A DNA stretch of 35,238 bases from Bacteroidaceae bacterium (lineage in GTDB: Bacteria > Bacteroidota > Bacteroidia > Bacteroidales > Bacteroidaceae): contig JAFUGG010000003.1 in NCBI GenBank assembly GCA_017469525.1, forward strand, positions 1 to 35,238, given 5' to 3'. Numbering within the stretch: the stretch's first letter is position 1; the number at the start of each line of letters is the position of its first letter. Under the pieces are notes generated by a model. It ran no database searches. It was not told the DNA's origin and worked only from the letters and a program-made list of their open reading frames with translations. Shown one piece after another: positions 9,801 to 17,341 of the stretch. The position numbers and the translations under genes were made by a program.

Positions 9801-10132
9801 AGGGTATGGGCATCGTGGAGGCTGCCTATGCTGCTGCCGAGGCACGTCTGCGCCCCATCCTCATGACGGTGCTGACGATGATTTTCGGCATGATTCCCCT
9901 TGTCCTCTCCACCGGTGCAGGTGCCAACGGCAACCGCACCATCGGCCTGGGCGTAATAGGCGGCATGACGGTGGGCACCATCGCCATCCTCATCACCGTG
10001 CCCCTCTTCTTCATCATCTTCGAGTGGCTGCAGGAACGCATACGTCCCGTCATGCACGAGGAGGCCGACCAGCAGTTCCTCAAGGAAAGGGAGCGCTCGC
10101 AGAAGGAGAAGCAGGAAGCGGAGAAGGATTAA
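6827..10132 (+). CDS. RND (HAE1/AcrB-type) inner-membrane efflux pump
   Basis: A 1101-residue proton-driven pump, close to the roughly 1040-1100 usual for AcrB-type transporters. It starts MKGNIFIKRPVMAISIAI, the family's first helix. Family landmarks include NVQNRVSRAQGLLP, the proton-relay aspartates in TVVDDAIVVVE (D414, D415), the lysine in GLLAKTAILITEFA (K977), and two halves of six membrane segments around large periplasmic loops. It exports hydrophobic or amphipathic compounds, which cannot be specified from sequence. A start at 6752 would add 25 residues unlike the family that lie in a hairpin repeat, so I chose ATG 6827. It is cotranscribed with the adaptor and the channel gene. Its stop codon is formed by a heptamer array that fills the gap to the next gene. 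Confidence 0.95.
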   Translation: MKGNIFIKRPVMAISIAIMIVFVGAISYFSLPLESYPDIAPPTVSVYTTYTGASADAVMNAVIQPIEEAINGVENMLYMTSTATNAGSATINVYFKQGTDPDMAAVNVQNRVSRAQGLLPSEVTRVGVQTMKRQTSFLQIDALTCTNGQYDEDFIANYLDINVIPQVKRLEGVGDVMELGGTYSLRIWMKPDVMAQYKVVPDDITAALAEQNLEAPAGQLGEKPVNGDHGLGVENVFQYTLKYKGRLKEITEFEDIVIRAGDDGSVLRLKDIATVELGAVSYAFHGETNGKPGVQFLCFQLAGANAKETNDRITNLLDQLSEDLPEGLEFVNMMSSNDFLLASIANVEETLIVAIILVILVVYFFLQDFRATIIPSISIIVSLVGTFACMALAGFTLNLLTLFALVLAIGTVVDDAIVVVEAVQAKFDAGYTSAYEATKDAMSDVTMAVISCTFVFMAVFIPVSFMPGTSGIFYTQFGVTLATSVGISCISALVLCPALCAMMMKPASEERRKGFFGAINYRTRLAYEATYNAMLTKYSHLLRRLVSRKARYVVSFGALAIAAIGVLFFANNLPKGLVPQEDQGVCMMNVSGVPGNNVASTYEALNKAEKIVTEIPEVARYNKVAGYGFMSGQGTSYGMMIIKLKPWSERRYGFWHPIDNFMSTSSMVANAKLNARLLTEIPDAQCFVFEPGMIPGYGMGGIELQLQDKTGTADKEVFFNYTQEFLAKLNERKEVGRAVSTYARNFPQYQVTVDAAQCKRAGISPAAVLSALGSYCGGAYVSNMNQFSKVYRVMLQSAPQYRMTEADLANMFVRNGSEMAPLSQFIKLEPIVGPEIDNRFNLFSSIAVNVTAATGYSNTQVMQAIEEVKNEVFPTSYDYEYGGMSREEAQTIGSIDTYLIYAVCVLLIFLILSCLYESFLIPFAVIFSVPAGLMGSFGFAWLWNQGYAALPIIFLGQIENNIYLQTGVIMLIGLLAKTAILITEFALERRRKGMGIVEAAYAAAEARLRPILMTVLTMIFGMIPLVLSTGAGANGNRTIGLGVIGGMTVGTIAILITVPLFFIIFEWLQERIRPVMHEEADQQFLKERERSQKEKQEAEKD

Positions 10133-10160
10133 GGATTAAAGATTAAGAATTAAGGATTGA
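10126..10160 (+). repeat. Heptamer array GGATTAA x5 across the pump stop codon
   Basis: Five exact 7-bp steps: GGATTAA, GGATTAA, AGATTAA, GAATTAA, GGATTGA. The first supplies the TAA stop of the pump gene and the last ends 2 bp before the ATG of the channel gene, so the whole intercistronic spacer is repeat. Because 7 is not a multiple of 3, stops appear in all three frames. Confidence 0.9.
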
Positions 10161-10162
10161 TT

Positions 10163-11545
10163 ATGAAACGCATATCATTATTTCATTTTCTCATTATTTC
10201 ATTTTTGATGAGTTCCTGCCAGCTCTACAAGAACTACGAGCGCCCCAGTGACATTATTACCGACGGCATCTATGGCGACATGCAGACGGCTGGCGACAAC
10301 AGCCTGGGCGACCTCGGATGGCGCGACATCTTTACCGACCCTAAGCTGCAGACGCTCATCGAGCGTGGCCTCAGCCAGAACAGCGACATGAAGAATGCCG
10401 AGCTGCGTATCAAGGAGGCCGACTATGCACTGCAGTGCGCCAAACTGGCCTACATCCCAAGCCTTTACTTCAACCCAAGCGGAAACATCAGCAAGGCATG
10501 GGACCCCTACGACCGCAATGACTATGCCGCCAGCAAGACTTACTCCCTGCCAGTTCAGATGAGTTGGCAGATAGGCAGTATCGGTTCGCTCCGCAACAAC
10601 AAGAAGAAGGCCGAGGTGACTCGCGACCAGCTTCGCAATGCCAAGCAGGCCATTCAGGCTCAAATCGTTGCAAGCATCGCTTCGATGTACTACAACCTCT
10701 CAATGCTCGACGAGCAACGGCTCTTGACGAAGCAGACGGAAGAGAACTGGGGCAAGTACCTGCACATGCAAAAGCAACTGATGGACGCAGGACAGAGCAA
10801 CATGGCAGCTGTTGCCAGCATAGAAGCCACCTACTACAGCATCCAAACGTCTGTCATCTCCATCGATAACAGCATCTATGCCGTTGAGAATGCCCTCTCA
10901 ACACTCATCGGTGAAACACAAACCCACATAGACAGGAGCTCACTGGCTTCCTTCCAGGCACCTGCCGTTTGTTCCACAGGTTTGCCCATCACAATCCTTG
11001 ACCGCCGTCCGGATGTCCGCGACGCCGAGTACAAACTGGCAGCCGCATTCTACGACAAGAACATTGCCTACAGCAGTTTCTTCCCGCAGCTCAACATCTC
11101 TGCCAGCGGTCAGTTCACCAACAGTCTTGGAGCCGTCGTCAATCCGGGCGTGTTCATCGGTGCTGCCGTTGCCAGCCTTGCCCAGCCGCTCTTCGACAAC
11201 GGAAGAATCCGCGCCAAGTACAAGGTCTCGAAGGCAGAGATGGAGATTGCCACAAACGACTTCAAGCAGGCAGTCATCAAGGCTGGCAACGAGGTGAATC
11301 TGGCAATGGACGACATCTATGTCTCCCGCTTAATGCAGGAACTCATCGACAAGCAAGTGACATCTCTTTCCAAGGCACTCGATGCCACGCAGAAGCTCTA
11401 TCAGAATACCGGCACAAACTACTTGAACGTCATCACGGCACAGAACTCCCTGCTCACTGCCCAGATGAGCCAGATAAGCAACCGTATGGACGCCATTAAA
11501 GCTACCATCGACCTCTACCAGGCACTTGGAGGCGGTGCTGAGTAA
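10163..11545 (+). CDS. TolC-type outer-membrane efflux channel lipoprotein (NodT/OprM-like)
   Basis: A 460-residue outer-membrane factor, the exit duct of the tripartite pump. It has a lipoprotein signal ending LMSSC (Cys19) and the duplicated OEP helical hairpin architecture: helices near 80-130 and 165-245, and a second repeat from about 285 (LDRRPDVRDAEYKLAAAFYDKN, then SSFFPQLNISASG) to the end. The DRRPDVR motif is typical of NodT/OprM lipoproteins. The ATG at 10163 is preferred over an in-frame TTG six bases earlier. It is the last gene of the operon, 30 bp after the pump, and is followed by a strong terminator. Confidence 0.93.
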   Translation: MKRISLFHFLIISFLMSSCQLYKNYERPSDIITDGIYGDMQTAGDNSLGDLGWRDIFTDPKLQTLIERGLSQNSDMKNAELRIKEADYALQCAKLAYIPSLYFNPSGNISKAWDPYDRNDYAASKTYSLPVQMSWQIGSIGSLRNNKKKAEVTRDQLRNAKQAIQAQIVASIASMYYNLSMLDEQRLLTKQTEENWGKYLHMQKQLMDAGQSNMAAVASIEATYYSIQTSVISIDNSIYAVENALSTLIGETQTHIDRSSLASFQAPAVCSTGLPITILDRRPDVRDAEYKLAAAFYDKNIAYSSFFPQLNISASGQFTNSLGAVVNPGVFIGAAVASLAQPLFDNGRIRAKYKVSKAEMEIATNDFKQAVIKAGNEVNLAMDDIYVSRLMQELIDKQVTSLSKALDATQKLYQNTGTNYLNVITAQNSLLTAQMSQISNRMDAIKATIDLYQALGGGAE

Positions 11546-11570
11546 GACATCACAAGCACATAACACGAAG

Positions 11571-11611
11571 AAGTCCCTTCCTGCACGCCATCGTGCAGGA
11601 AGGGACTTTTT
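11571..11611 (+). terminator. Strong intrinsic terminator of the efflux operon
   Basis: A perfect 17-bp stem, left arm 11571-11587 (starts AAGTCCCTTCC) and right arm 11592-11608, with a CCAT loop, runs into T's and then A-rich DNA. It lies 26 bp after the channel stop codon. Confidence 0.95.
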
Positions 11612-11636
11612 GCATAAAAAAAAAACAAAGAAGTTC

Positions 11637-11666
11637 TTGACCTCTCGTTATTTTTTTGTAATTTTG
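11637..11666 (+). promoter_or_regulatory. Promoter of the esterase gene
   Basis: TTGA at 11637 (-33) and TAATTTTG at 11659-11666 (-7), 18 bp apart, fit the Bacteroidetes consensus. Predicted leader to the ATG is about 59 nt. Confidence 0.65.
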
Positions 11667-11729
11667 TGCTGTCGGATGCCCAAAAGCATGAGTCGACACC
11701 GATAAAGACAACCTTAAAATCAAAAAAAC

Positions 11730-14126
11730 ATGAAGAAAACGCTATCTTTTGTACGGCTGTTAGCCGTCATCCTGAGCTTGGGAGTAGCACTCGCCGCTTC
11801 GGCTCAAAGTCCCGCCGCCACCGTGGAGCTGTGGGAAGACACCAACCCTCCCACCGACAACGGACTCACCGGCGACGAGGTCAATCACGGTCTGTACATC
11901 ACGAACATTACCAAGCCGACGCTCACGGTCTATGTCCCCGAGGAGCCTTGCGGCAAGGCCGTCATCGCCTGTCCCGGAGGCGCATACGGCGGCGTATGGG
12001 TAGGCACGGAGGGACACAACCTTGCCCAGTGGTTCCTCAGTCAAGGCATAACGTTTGCCGTGCTGAAATATCGTCTGCCCAACGGACACGCCACGGTGCC
12101 TTCGGAAGACCTCGCCCGCGCCATCACCATCATGCGGCACAGAGCAAAGGAATGGGGCGACTTCACCACCCTCGGCGTAATGGGTAGCAGTGCCGGAGGA
12201 CATCTGGCAGCCACGGCCGCCACGAAGTTCACCGACGAACAGACGCGCCCCGACTTCCAGATACTGTGCTATCCCGTGGCTTCCTTGCAGGACGGACTGA
12301 CACACTACGGCACCTTGAACTCGCTCCTTGGTTCGAGCCGGACCCAAGAGCAGGTCAACGAATACTCTCCCGAACTGCAAGCGACGGAGCTGACGCCTCG
12401 CGCCTTCATCATGCATGCCGCCGACGACAAGACCGTCACGCCGTGCAGCTCCACCGCATACGCCGATGCGCTGATGAAGAAAGGCGTCCCCGTCTCGCTT
12501 CACATCTATCCGACGGGCGACCACGGATGCAGTACGACAGACGAATGGATATATACCGACGAGTATCGGAAGGAACTTGGCCGCTTCATCGAAGACGTTC
12601 CGCTCAGGCCGCGCATCATCGACGACGACGAGAAGAGGGCGTTCTTCCTGGACTCCATCGACGGAAGAATCTACGCCCTGAACAACCTCGACGTCTACGA
12701 ACCCTATGGCATCTACGAGAAGGTGAAGGTGCTGAAGGTGGCCGAGCCACGGCCTGCCGAGATAGAATACATAGAGACGACGGCCGACATGTACGACCAG
12801 GCACATGCTGCCTACATCAACACGGGCTACACGCATACGCCGAACACGCGCATCGTCATGGAATGTGCCATCACGTCGAACCGCAACTTCTCCGCCCTCT
12901 TCGGCTCGCGCAAGGCATACGCCACCAATGAGTTTGCCTTCTTCAGCCACTTCAAGTACTCGGGCTGGACACGTGAGAACGGCGCCTTCGGCACGTCGGA
13001 CGGCGAGATGAACCTGACCAAGGTCGTTCCCACAGGCGAGAAGATACGCATCGATGCCAATGCCAAGACAAAAAGGCTGACCATCTACAAGGACGGCGAG
13101 ACAAAGGCGTACGTCACAAAGGTCTCTACGAAAGGCGTCGCCGCTGGCGTATGCCCGCTCTATATCTTCAACCTCAACAGCAACGGCACGCTCGACACGT
13201 CGCCTGCCTACATGCGTCTCTACAGCTTCCAGATATACGAGGACGACACGCTGGTGCGCGATTATGTTCCTGTCGTAACGGCAAATGGAGCCGGCGGACT
13301 CAAGGACCGTCTGACGGGACAAATACTCACCTCTGCCAATGATGTGCCCTTCCGCGTCAGCCCCGATGCAGGCTCCACGGTCTATGAGGGCAAGCTCTTC
13401 CTCAACGAGACGGACCACAAGGAGTACTGCTACACGGGCGGCGAGTTCGTGGAGGTGGGCTCTTACCTCAAGTCTGTTCCCAGCATCGGCACGGACTACA
13501 GCAACCTGAGCAACTGGACCTACGACCCTGCCTATGAGAGCACCTACCAGGGCATCGCCACCGACGGTTCGAACAGAGTAAGTCCCTATCGCGGACAGGG
13601 CGGATGGGAGCCGCTTTGGTACAAGCTCCAAGGGCTGACTGTCGGCACGGACTACAACCTCTCCTTCCGCTACAACTGCTCGCTCTGGTGGAGCTGGATG
13701 AATGCCTCGTTCATGCCGTTCTCCATCTTGAACAACGAGAACTTCACGCGCAGCAACGGCCTGTGGCCTGAAGGCGGCAACGATGGCGTCATCGCATGGG
13801 CTCCCCTGCAGGAAGGAGCAACGACCGACCAGCTCGTCTCCATCGACTTCAAAGCCCAGCAGGACTACCAGATGCTCGTCTTGCAGTTCGGCTATGCTGA
13901 GGATGCCACCGACTTCTCCTTCCAGTTTGCAGACCTCGCCGTGATGGAATATGACATCCCCAAGGCATACCTCACCAGCATCGATGACATCATCACAGAC
14001 ATTGAGGCTCCTAAGGACCTAAAAGATGCTTTAGGTTACTGGTATTCGCTCGACGGCAAGCGTATGAACACGCCCTCGAAGGAAGGTATCTACATCAAGG
14101 ACGGAAAGAAAGTCGTAGTGAAGTAA
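11730..14126 (+). CDS. Secreted alpha/beta-hydrolase esterase with lectin-like domain and T9SS-like tail
   Basis: A 798-residue secreted protein. After a signal peptide (1-26, ending ASAQ), an alpha/beta-hydrolase of the BD-FAE/acetyl-xylan-esterase type spans about 35-295. It shows an oxyanion-loop motif CPGGAYGG, the nucleophile GSSAGGH (S154), an acid HAADDK (D232 or D233) and H265 in GDHGCS. Residues about 345-550 resemble a concanavalin A/LamG-like domain (YIETT, INTGYTHTPNTRI, LYSFQIYEDDTLVRDYVPV). A further beta-rich carbohydrate-binding-like region spans about 590-750. The end (YWYSLDGKRM, then GIYIKDGKKVVVK) is a short T9SS-type sorting tail like that of the LRR protein. Likely role: removing acyl groups from plant or host glycans at the cell surface. 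The exact ester is unknown. It has its own promoter. Confidence 0.85.
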   Translation: MKKTLSFVRLLAVILSLGVALAASAQSPAATVELWEDTNPPTDNGLTGDEVNHGLYITNITKPTLTVYVPEEPCGKAVIACPGGAYGGVWVGTEGHNLAQWFLSQGITFAVLKYRLPNGHATVPSEDLARAITIMRHRAKEWGDFTTLGVMGSSAGGHLAATAATKFTDEQTRPDFQILCYPVASLQDGLTHYGTLNSLLGSSRTQEQVNEYSPELQATELTPRAFIMHAADDKTVTPCSSTAYADALMKKGVPVSLHIYPTGDHGCSTTDEWIYTDEYRKELGRFIEDVPLRPRIIDDDEKRAFFLDSIDGRIYALNNLDVYEPYGIYEKVKVLKVAEPRPAEIEYIETTADMYDQAHAAYINTGYTHTPNTRIVMECAITSNRNFSALFGSRKAYATNEFAFFSHFKYSGWTRENGAFGTSDGEMNLTKVVPTGEKIRIDANAKTKRLTIYKDGETKAYVTKVSTKGVAAGVCPLYIFNLNSNGTLDTSPAYMRLYSFQIYEDDTLVRDYVPVVTANGAGGLKDRLTGQILTSANDVPFRVSPDAGSTVYEGKLFLNETDHKEYCYTGGEFVEVGSYLKSVPSIGTDYSNLSNWTYDPAYESTYQGIATDGSNRVSPYRGQGGWEPLWYKLQGLTVGTDYNLSFRYNCSLWWSWMNASFMPFSILNNENFTRSNGLWPEGGNDGVIAWAPLQEGATTDQLVSIDFKAQQDYQMLVLQFGYAEDATDFSFQFADLAVMEYDIPKAYLTSIDDIITDIEAPKDLKDALGYWYSLDGKRMNTPSKEGIYIKDGKKVVVK

Positions 14127-14199
14127 GCAACGCGGCACAGGGCGTTTGGCTTACACATCCACGTTCTCCCACACCATCGGTGCTTTTGGGGCCGACAAC

Positions 14200-14282
14200 G
14201 GATTACACAGATTACACGGATTATCATATATGCTGATTATCAGTATGGCGTAAATCCGTGTAATCCGTGTAATCCGTTTTTT
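14200..14282 (+). terminator. Inverted repeat of 9-bp units, probable terminator of the esterase gene
   Basis: Left arm: GATTACACA, GATTACACG, GATTATCAT (14201-14227). Right arm: AATCCGTGT, AATCCGTGT, AATCCGTTT (14253-14279). The arms pair over roughly 25 bp with few mismatches and are followed by six T's. It could also stop transcription arriving from the GH92 side. Confidence 0.75.
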
Positions 14283-14286
14283 ATTA

Positions 14287-14318
14287 CATTGCTGTCCACC
14301 AAATACAGCATTTAAGGC
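14287..14318. repeat. Dispersed word CATTGCTGTCCRCYAAA, copy 1
   Basis: CATTGCTGTCCACCAAA followed by a CAG and a TTAAGGCA-like tail. Similar words occur at 14651 (TTGCTATCCGCCAAA) and 30926 (CATTGCTGTCCGCTAAA). They may be remnants of insertion-sequence ends, but no transposase or paired inverted copy is present. Confidence 0.4.
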
Positions 14319-14477
14319 AGATGAGCTGTCAGCCCAGGGACGTCCGGCTTTGCCGCCTGAGCACTTGTCTTGCAGAAGCGCAAAAAGCCATGGGTTGTGG
14401 CATACAAATGTGGTACGATTACTGATAAACATTAATAGTTTTTGCATCTCGGGATGCCCCAGGTTGCAGCATGGGTT

Positions 14478-14547
14478 GTTTGCATATACATGTAGATGCA
14501 ATTGCACATACATGTACATGCAATTGCATCTACATGTATGTGCAAAC
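14478..14547. repeat. 70-bp near-palindrome with 22-bp internal period, copy 2
   Basis: Same design and length as 5222-5291: TACATGTA modules at 22-bp steps separated by TGCAATTGCA or a close variant, between GTTTGCA and TGCAAAC ends, preceded by GGGTT. The two copies differ at a handful of positions, several symmetric about the centre (for example GTTGC/GCAAC in copy 1 and GATGC/GCATC in copy 2), which suggests the dyad is maintained. Confidence 0.92.
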
Positions 14548-14650
14548 TCTCCTCCCCGTCACATAGAGTCTCTGGCACAAGCAAAATGGATGCAGAACCA
14601 TCGTACGTCGGCAGACTCGACACCGTGCATCGCCTTCTGATATATTTTTT

Positions 14651-14682
14651 TGCTATCCGCCAAAAACATCTGTAGGGCTTCT
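14651..14682. repeat. Dispersed word TTGCTATCCGCCAAA, copy 2
   Basis: Same orientation as copy 1 at 14287, so the pair is not a pair of transposon inverted ends. Weakly conserved downstream (CATCTGTAGGGC). Confidence 0.3.
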
Positions 14683-14746
14683 TTCACATCTACCTCTTGC
14701 GTCAACCGCTATCTAAAGCATCAAGGAAGATTTATCTCGGCATTAG

Positions 14747-17101
14747 TCAACGTGCCTTGGCCGGAGTCTTCTGCATGGTCAGGTTGATGGTCGTGCCTGC
14801 GGCCAGGTCGCTGAACTTGATGCTGCCGGCGGTGGTCTTCTTGCCGCCGATGACCTTCGAAGGCTGCACGTAGACGTTGGCTTTCGCCGAGCCTTGCTTC
14901 TTCTTCGAGTTGTTCTTGGCCGTGATGACCAGCTTGTCGCCCTTGAAATACTGGCGGTTGAGCTTGATGGTCACTTTGTCAAAGATGGGGCTGCCGATAG
15001 AGAACGAGGGGTCTGGCGAGGTGAGACCGTCCACGGCAAAGAGTCCGATGGCCGACATGACGTACCATGCGCCCAGCTGTCCCTGGTCTTCGTCCTGTCC
15101 GTAGCCGTAGCCGTGGATGCCGTCGGTGCCGTAGAACTCGTCACATATTGCGCGAACCCACTTCTGGGACAAGTCCGGGCGACCACTATGATTGAAGAGC
15201 CACGAGATGTGCAGGCATGGCTGATTGCCCTGATTGTAGTACGTGCGAAGTCCTGCGAAAGCGTCAATCTCCTTGCCACCCGAGAAGATTTGTGGCTGCG
15301 AGGCTGTGAAGATGTCGTTCAAGCGCTTGTTGAACTCGTCCTTTCCCACTTTCTTGATGAGTTCCTCGGGCATGTGAGGAACATAGAAGGTGTATTGAAC
15401 GGCATTGCCCTCCTGGAATCCACGCCAGACTTGCATGGGGTCGAAGTTTGCGATAAACTCGCCATTCCTTAGACGCGGATGCATGTAGCCGGTCTTTTCA
15501 TCAAAGATGCGCTCCCATCCGCGAGCCATCCACATCAGTTTTTCCAGGTGTTCCGTCTTGCCGAGGCTCTTTGCGAGCATAGCCGTAGCGTATGCCGAGA
15601 AGGAATATTCCAGCGTGTGAGAGCCGGAGAAGTAGAAGTCTTCGCCGCGCTCGCCGAGGTTCTTGTGCGGAGCATACCCGAGTTCCACGAAGTCGGCGGT
15701 GTCGTCCTTACCTGCTCCGGAAGGGCGATGATTGCCGTCCATCTCGTTCTTCAGGCAAGCCTCATAGGCGAGGTCGAGGTCGAAGTCACGGATGCCACAC
15801 TGATAAGCCGCGTCAATCATGAGGGGCAACTGGTTCGTGCCGACTCCGGAAACGTATTTCGAGTTGGCCAGACCATCGGCAAGCCAGCCGCAGTCCTTGT
15901 ATTCCTGAAGCGTCGAGGAGACGAATTCCGACAGATGATCCGGGTAAGCGAGGGCCCAGAGCTGTGTCAAGTTCCATTGTCCGCCCCACATCGCATCGGT
16001 ATTGAACATGTGATACTTCGGCATTCCGTGCTCCACAGGCACTTGGCCGATGGTGCCGTCGTGCTTGGGATAAGCACCATTCACGTCGCTCATCACGCCT
16101 CTGCCGAGCAACGCATGGTAGAGGCCTGTATAGAACTTCTTGAGGTCGTCCTCGTTCTTGCCTTCCACGCGGATGCGTCCGAGAGCTTCCCCCCAAATCA
16201 TCTGCGAGGCGTCACGTGCCTGGTCGAAGCTCACGCCAGTTGCCTCTGCCTTGAGATTGATGCGGGCATTCTGCACAGAAGTGTAGCTGATGCCAACCTT
16301 GACGGTAATCTGCTCACCTTCTTTCGTGTGAAAGTTCAGGTAGGCTCCTGCTCCGACGCCATGCGCATAGGTACGGTCGTCGTAAGCCTCGTCGCCATTA
16401 AACGTGCCGACAAATACGGGTTTCTTGTCCACGACGGCCGAGAAATAGATGCGTTGGTCGGCATTCGGCTGATACTTCTTGATGTATTCGGGTCGCGTGA
16501 TGACGTATCCCTCGACGGTTCCGTCCTCGTTCACCCAGACTTCCGAGTCCTTCACCTTGCCGCTCTCGCCTTGCTGATGACCGATATCGAAGATGAGGTG
16601 CGCCATTTGTGTCTCGGGATAGGTAAATCTGAGATAAGCGACGCGCTGGGTAGCCGTCACTTCCGCATTGATGTCGTAGTCGTCGAGCATAACCCGATAG
16701 TAACCTGCAGTTGCATATTCGTTGTCGTGAGAAAAGCCGGAACGATAGCCGCGAGGTCCCGTGCCGTCAGGATTGCCGGGTGTTGTCAGCAGAAGGCCCG
16801 TGGAGGGAGCAACCGTGATGCCTCCCACCTGAAACTCGTGGGTGCAGACAAAACCCTCGATGGACGTGTCGCGATAGTCGTAGCCGGTAGCCTGCCAGCC
16901 GTCGGCATTGCCGAGCGAGCCGTTGGTCGACGGGCCTGGCTTTGCCATTCCGAAGGGCATCGAGCCTGGAGCGAAGTGGAAAGAACGACAATGAGCCGTG
17001 CCGATGCGGGGTTCCACATACTGGAGGAGCGACGTCGAAGGCTGAGCCGTCGCGCCGAGCGTGCAGGCAAGAAATGCTGCAAAAAGAAGCTTTCTGTTCA
17101 T
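14747..17101 (-). CDS. GH92 family alpha-mannosidase, secreted
   Basis: A 784-residue glycoside hydrolase family 92 enzyme. GH92 enzymes are calcium-dependent exo-alpha-mannosidases that trim mannose from N-glycans or yeast mannan. The signal peptide (1-20) ends ATAQ. N-terminal motifs include YVEPRIGTA, GSMPFGMAKPGP and DYRDTSIEGFVCTHEFQVGG. The C-terminal catalytic barrel shows the conserved EGNAVQY (E564, candidate general acid) and QDEDQGQLGAWYVMSAIG (D670 and D672, candidate bases), then the usual ending beta-sandwich. No T9SS tail is seen; it is probably periplasmic. It is transcribed alone from a near-consensus promoter, with five 22-bp repeats just upstream. Linkage specificity cannot be assigned. 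Confidence 0.93.
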   Translation of the reverse strand: MNRKLLFAAFLACTLGATAQPSTSLLQYVEPRIGTAHCRSFHFAPGSMPFGMAKPGPSTNGSLGNADGWQATGYDYRDTSIEGFVCTHEFQVGGITVAPSTGLLLTTPGNPDGTGPRGYRSGFSHDNEYATAGYYRVMLDDYDINAEVTATQRVAYLRFTYPETQMAHLIFDIGHQQGESGKVKDSEVWVNEDGTVEGYVITRPEYIKKYQPNADQRIYFSAVVDKKPVFVGTFNGDEAYDDRTYAHGVGAGAYLNFHTKEGEQITVKVGISYTSVQNARINLKAEATGVSFDQARDASQMIWGEALGRIRVEGKNEDDLKKFYTGLYHALLGRGVMSDVNGAYPKHDGTIGQVPVEHGMPKYHMFNTDAMWGGQWNLTQLWALAYPDHLSEFVSSTLQEYKDCGWLADGLANSKYVSGVGTNQLPLMIDAAYQCGIRDFDLDLAYEACLKNEMDGNHRPSGAGKDDTADFVELGYAPHKNLGERGEDFYFSGSHTLEYSFSAYATAMLAKSLGKTEHLEKLMWMARGWERIFDEKTGYMHPRLRNGEFIANFDPMQVWRGFQEGNAVQYTFYVPHMPEELIKKVGKDEFNKRLNDIFTASQPQIFSGGKEIDAFAGLRTYYNQGNQPCLHISWLFNHSGRPDLSQKWVRAICDEFYGTDGIHGYGYGQDEDQGQLGAWYVMSAIGLFAVDGLTSPDPSFSIGSPIFDKVTIKLNRQYFKGDKLVITAKNNSKKKQGSAKANVYVQPSKVIGGKKTTAGSIKFSDLAAGTTINLTMQKTPAKAR

Positions 17102-17132
17102 ATAAATTATATATAATGTGTTGGTTCCCGTG

Positions 17133-17163
17133 CAAAGATACGCAAAAAAGAGAGAAGTGCAAA
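17133..17163 (-). promoter_or_regulatory. Promoter of the GH92 gene
   Basis: On the minus strand, TTTG (17163-17160) and TATCTTTG (17140-17133) are separated by exactly 19 bp, a full Bacteroidetes consensus. The predicted leader is about 27 nt. Confidence 0.9.
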
Positions 17164-17208
17164 GGGATTACGCGTTTTTCTTCGGCAAACAAGAAATGAA
17201 GCGTCAGA

Positions 17209-17317
17209 CAACTACATGTGTATAAATCGGCAACTTCACGTGTGAAAATGCCAAACTTCACGTGTGTAAATACCAAACTTCACGTGTGTAAATGCCAAAC
17301 TTCACGTGTGTAATATT
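17209..17317. repeat. Five 22-bp tandem repeats with CACGTG cores
   Basis: Units start at 17209, 17231, 17252, 17274 and 17296, and the palindromic core CACGTG (CATGTG in the first) is centred at 17217.5, 17239.5, 17261.5, 17283.5 and 17305.5, exactly 22 bp apart. The core consensus is CAAACTTCACGTGTGTAAAT. The array lies between the flippase 3' end and the GH92 promoter, with its near edge 46 bp beyond the -33 element. Confidence 0.93.
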
Positions 17318-17341
17318 GTAACGAAGCGTGGATAGTTTGTC

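Larger units (their letters stand above)
14127..14746. other. 620-bp convergent intergenic region
   Basis: Lies between the 3' ends of the esterase (+) and GH92 (-) genes. No gene is evident. It contains a 9-bp-period inverted repeat that works as a terminator (14200-14282), two short IS-end-like words (14287, 14651) and the second 70-bp palindromic element (14478-14547). The remainder, 14310-14475 and 14550-14650, shows nothing I can name. Confidence 0.75.

Noticed and set aside
11760..13631. Long open frame on the minus strand (623 codons) opposite the esterase, and similar ones at 3251-4108, 7619-8794 and 15479-17116
   Set aside because: They are shadows of G/C-rich coding on the other strand. 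Their translations lack family motifs, signal peptides or sensible composition, while the opposite strand has clear domains.
14287..14666. Complete miniature transposon between the two IS-end-like words
   Set aside because: The words are in direct, not inverted, orientation, and no target duplication was found.
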